From contig DASUBU010000014.1 of the NCBI GenBank assembly GCA_035763125.1, positions 1 to 13,629 on the forward strand: 13,629 nucleotides of DNA, read 5' to 3'. Positions 13,609-13,629 of this stretch are shown one piece after another. The DNA is from SMAG-U1939 sp035763125 (lineage in GTDB: Bacteria; Chloroflexota; Ktedonobacteria; Ktedonobacterales; JADMIN01). Positions within the stretch are counted from its first letter, which is position 1. The number at the start of each line of letters is the position of its first letter. A program made the position numbers and the translations under genes. A model generated the notes under the pieces. It saw nothing but the letters and a program-made list of their open reading frames with translations. It was not told the DNA's origin and ran no database searches.

Positions 13609-13629
13609 ACACTCCTCGTCTACTCCGCG

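Overview
The window is about 13.6 kb of GC-rich bacterial chromosome with ordinary housekeeping and accessory genes. It shows no transposase, integrase, phage gene, CRISPR array, tRNA or rRNA. The gene set fits a Chloroflexota-like bacterium or another GC-rich, menaquinone-using lineage: a long-chain prenyl diphosphate synthase beside a MenG/UbiE methyltransferase, a MASE1 multi-PAS histidine kinase, a HicB-like/DinB-like fusion and a PflX-type radical SAM protein. This assignment is inferred from gene content, not from a marker gene.

Layout. At 1-205 (minus) is the N-terminus of an MFS-type transporter cut by the window edge. Divergent from it, 568-2103 (plus) encodes the bifunctional NAD(P)H-hydrate repair enzyme Nnr. 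Next comes a gene-poor stretch, 2104-2794, with one near-consensus promoter and an unusual 12-bp long-range inverted repeat; it is the best place for something undescribed. At 2795-6340 (plus) lies a 1181-residue membrane histidine kinase with MASE1, four PAS-like domains and HisKA/HATPase, and no adjacent response regulator. Converging on it is a compact minus-strand operon reading from 8759 down to 6399: a long-chain polyprenyl diphosphate synthase, MenG/UbiE and a hotdog thioesterase, with gaps of 19 and 20 nt. The first two supply the side chain and the final C-methylation of menaquinone; the thioesterase may act in the same pathway.

Divergent from the operon, 8971-9552 (plus) encodes a YdeI/OmdA-family protein that looks leaderless. 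The rest is on the minus strand: a LapA-like membrane protein with a long Pro/Ala-rich tail (9578-10738), a PflX-like radical SAM protein (11036-11992), a 10-bp-period tandem repeat (12022-12060), a P-loop kinase-like ATPase (12139-12819) and a HicB-like/DinB-like fusion (12928-13608).

Several starts were moved inward from the longest open frame, using Shine-Dalgarno spacing and family N-termini (the kinase, the thioesterase, MenG and YdeI). Functions come from motifs read by eye; no database or folding program was run.
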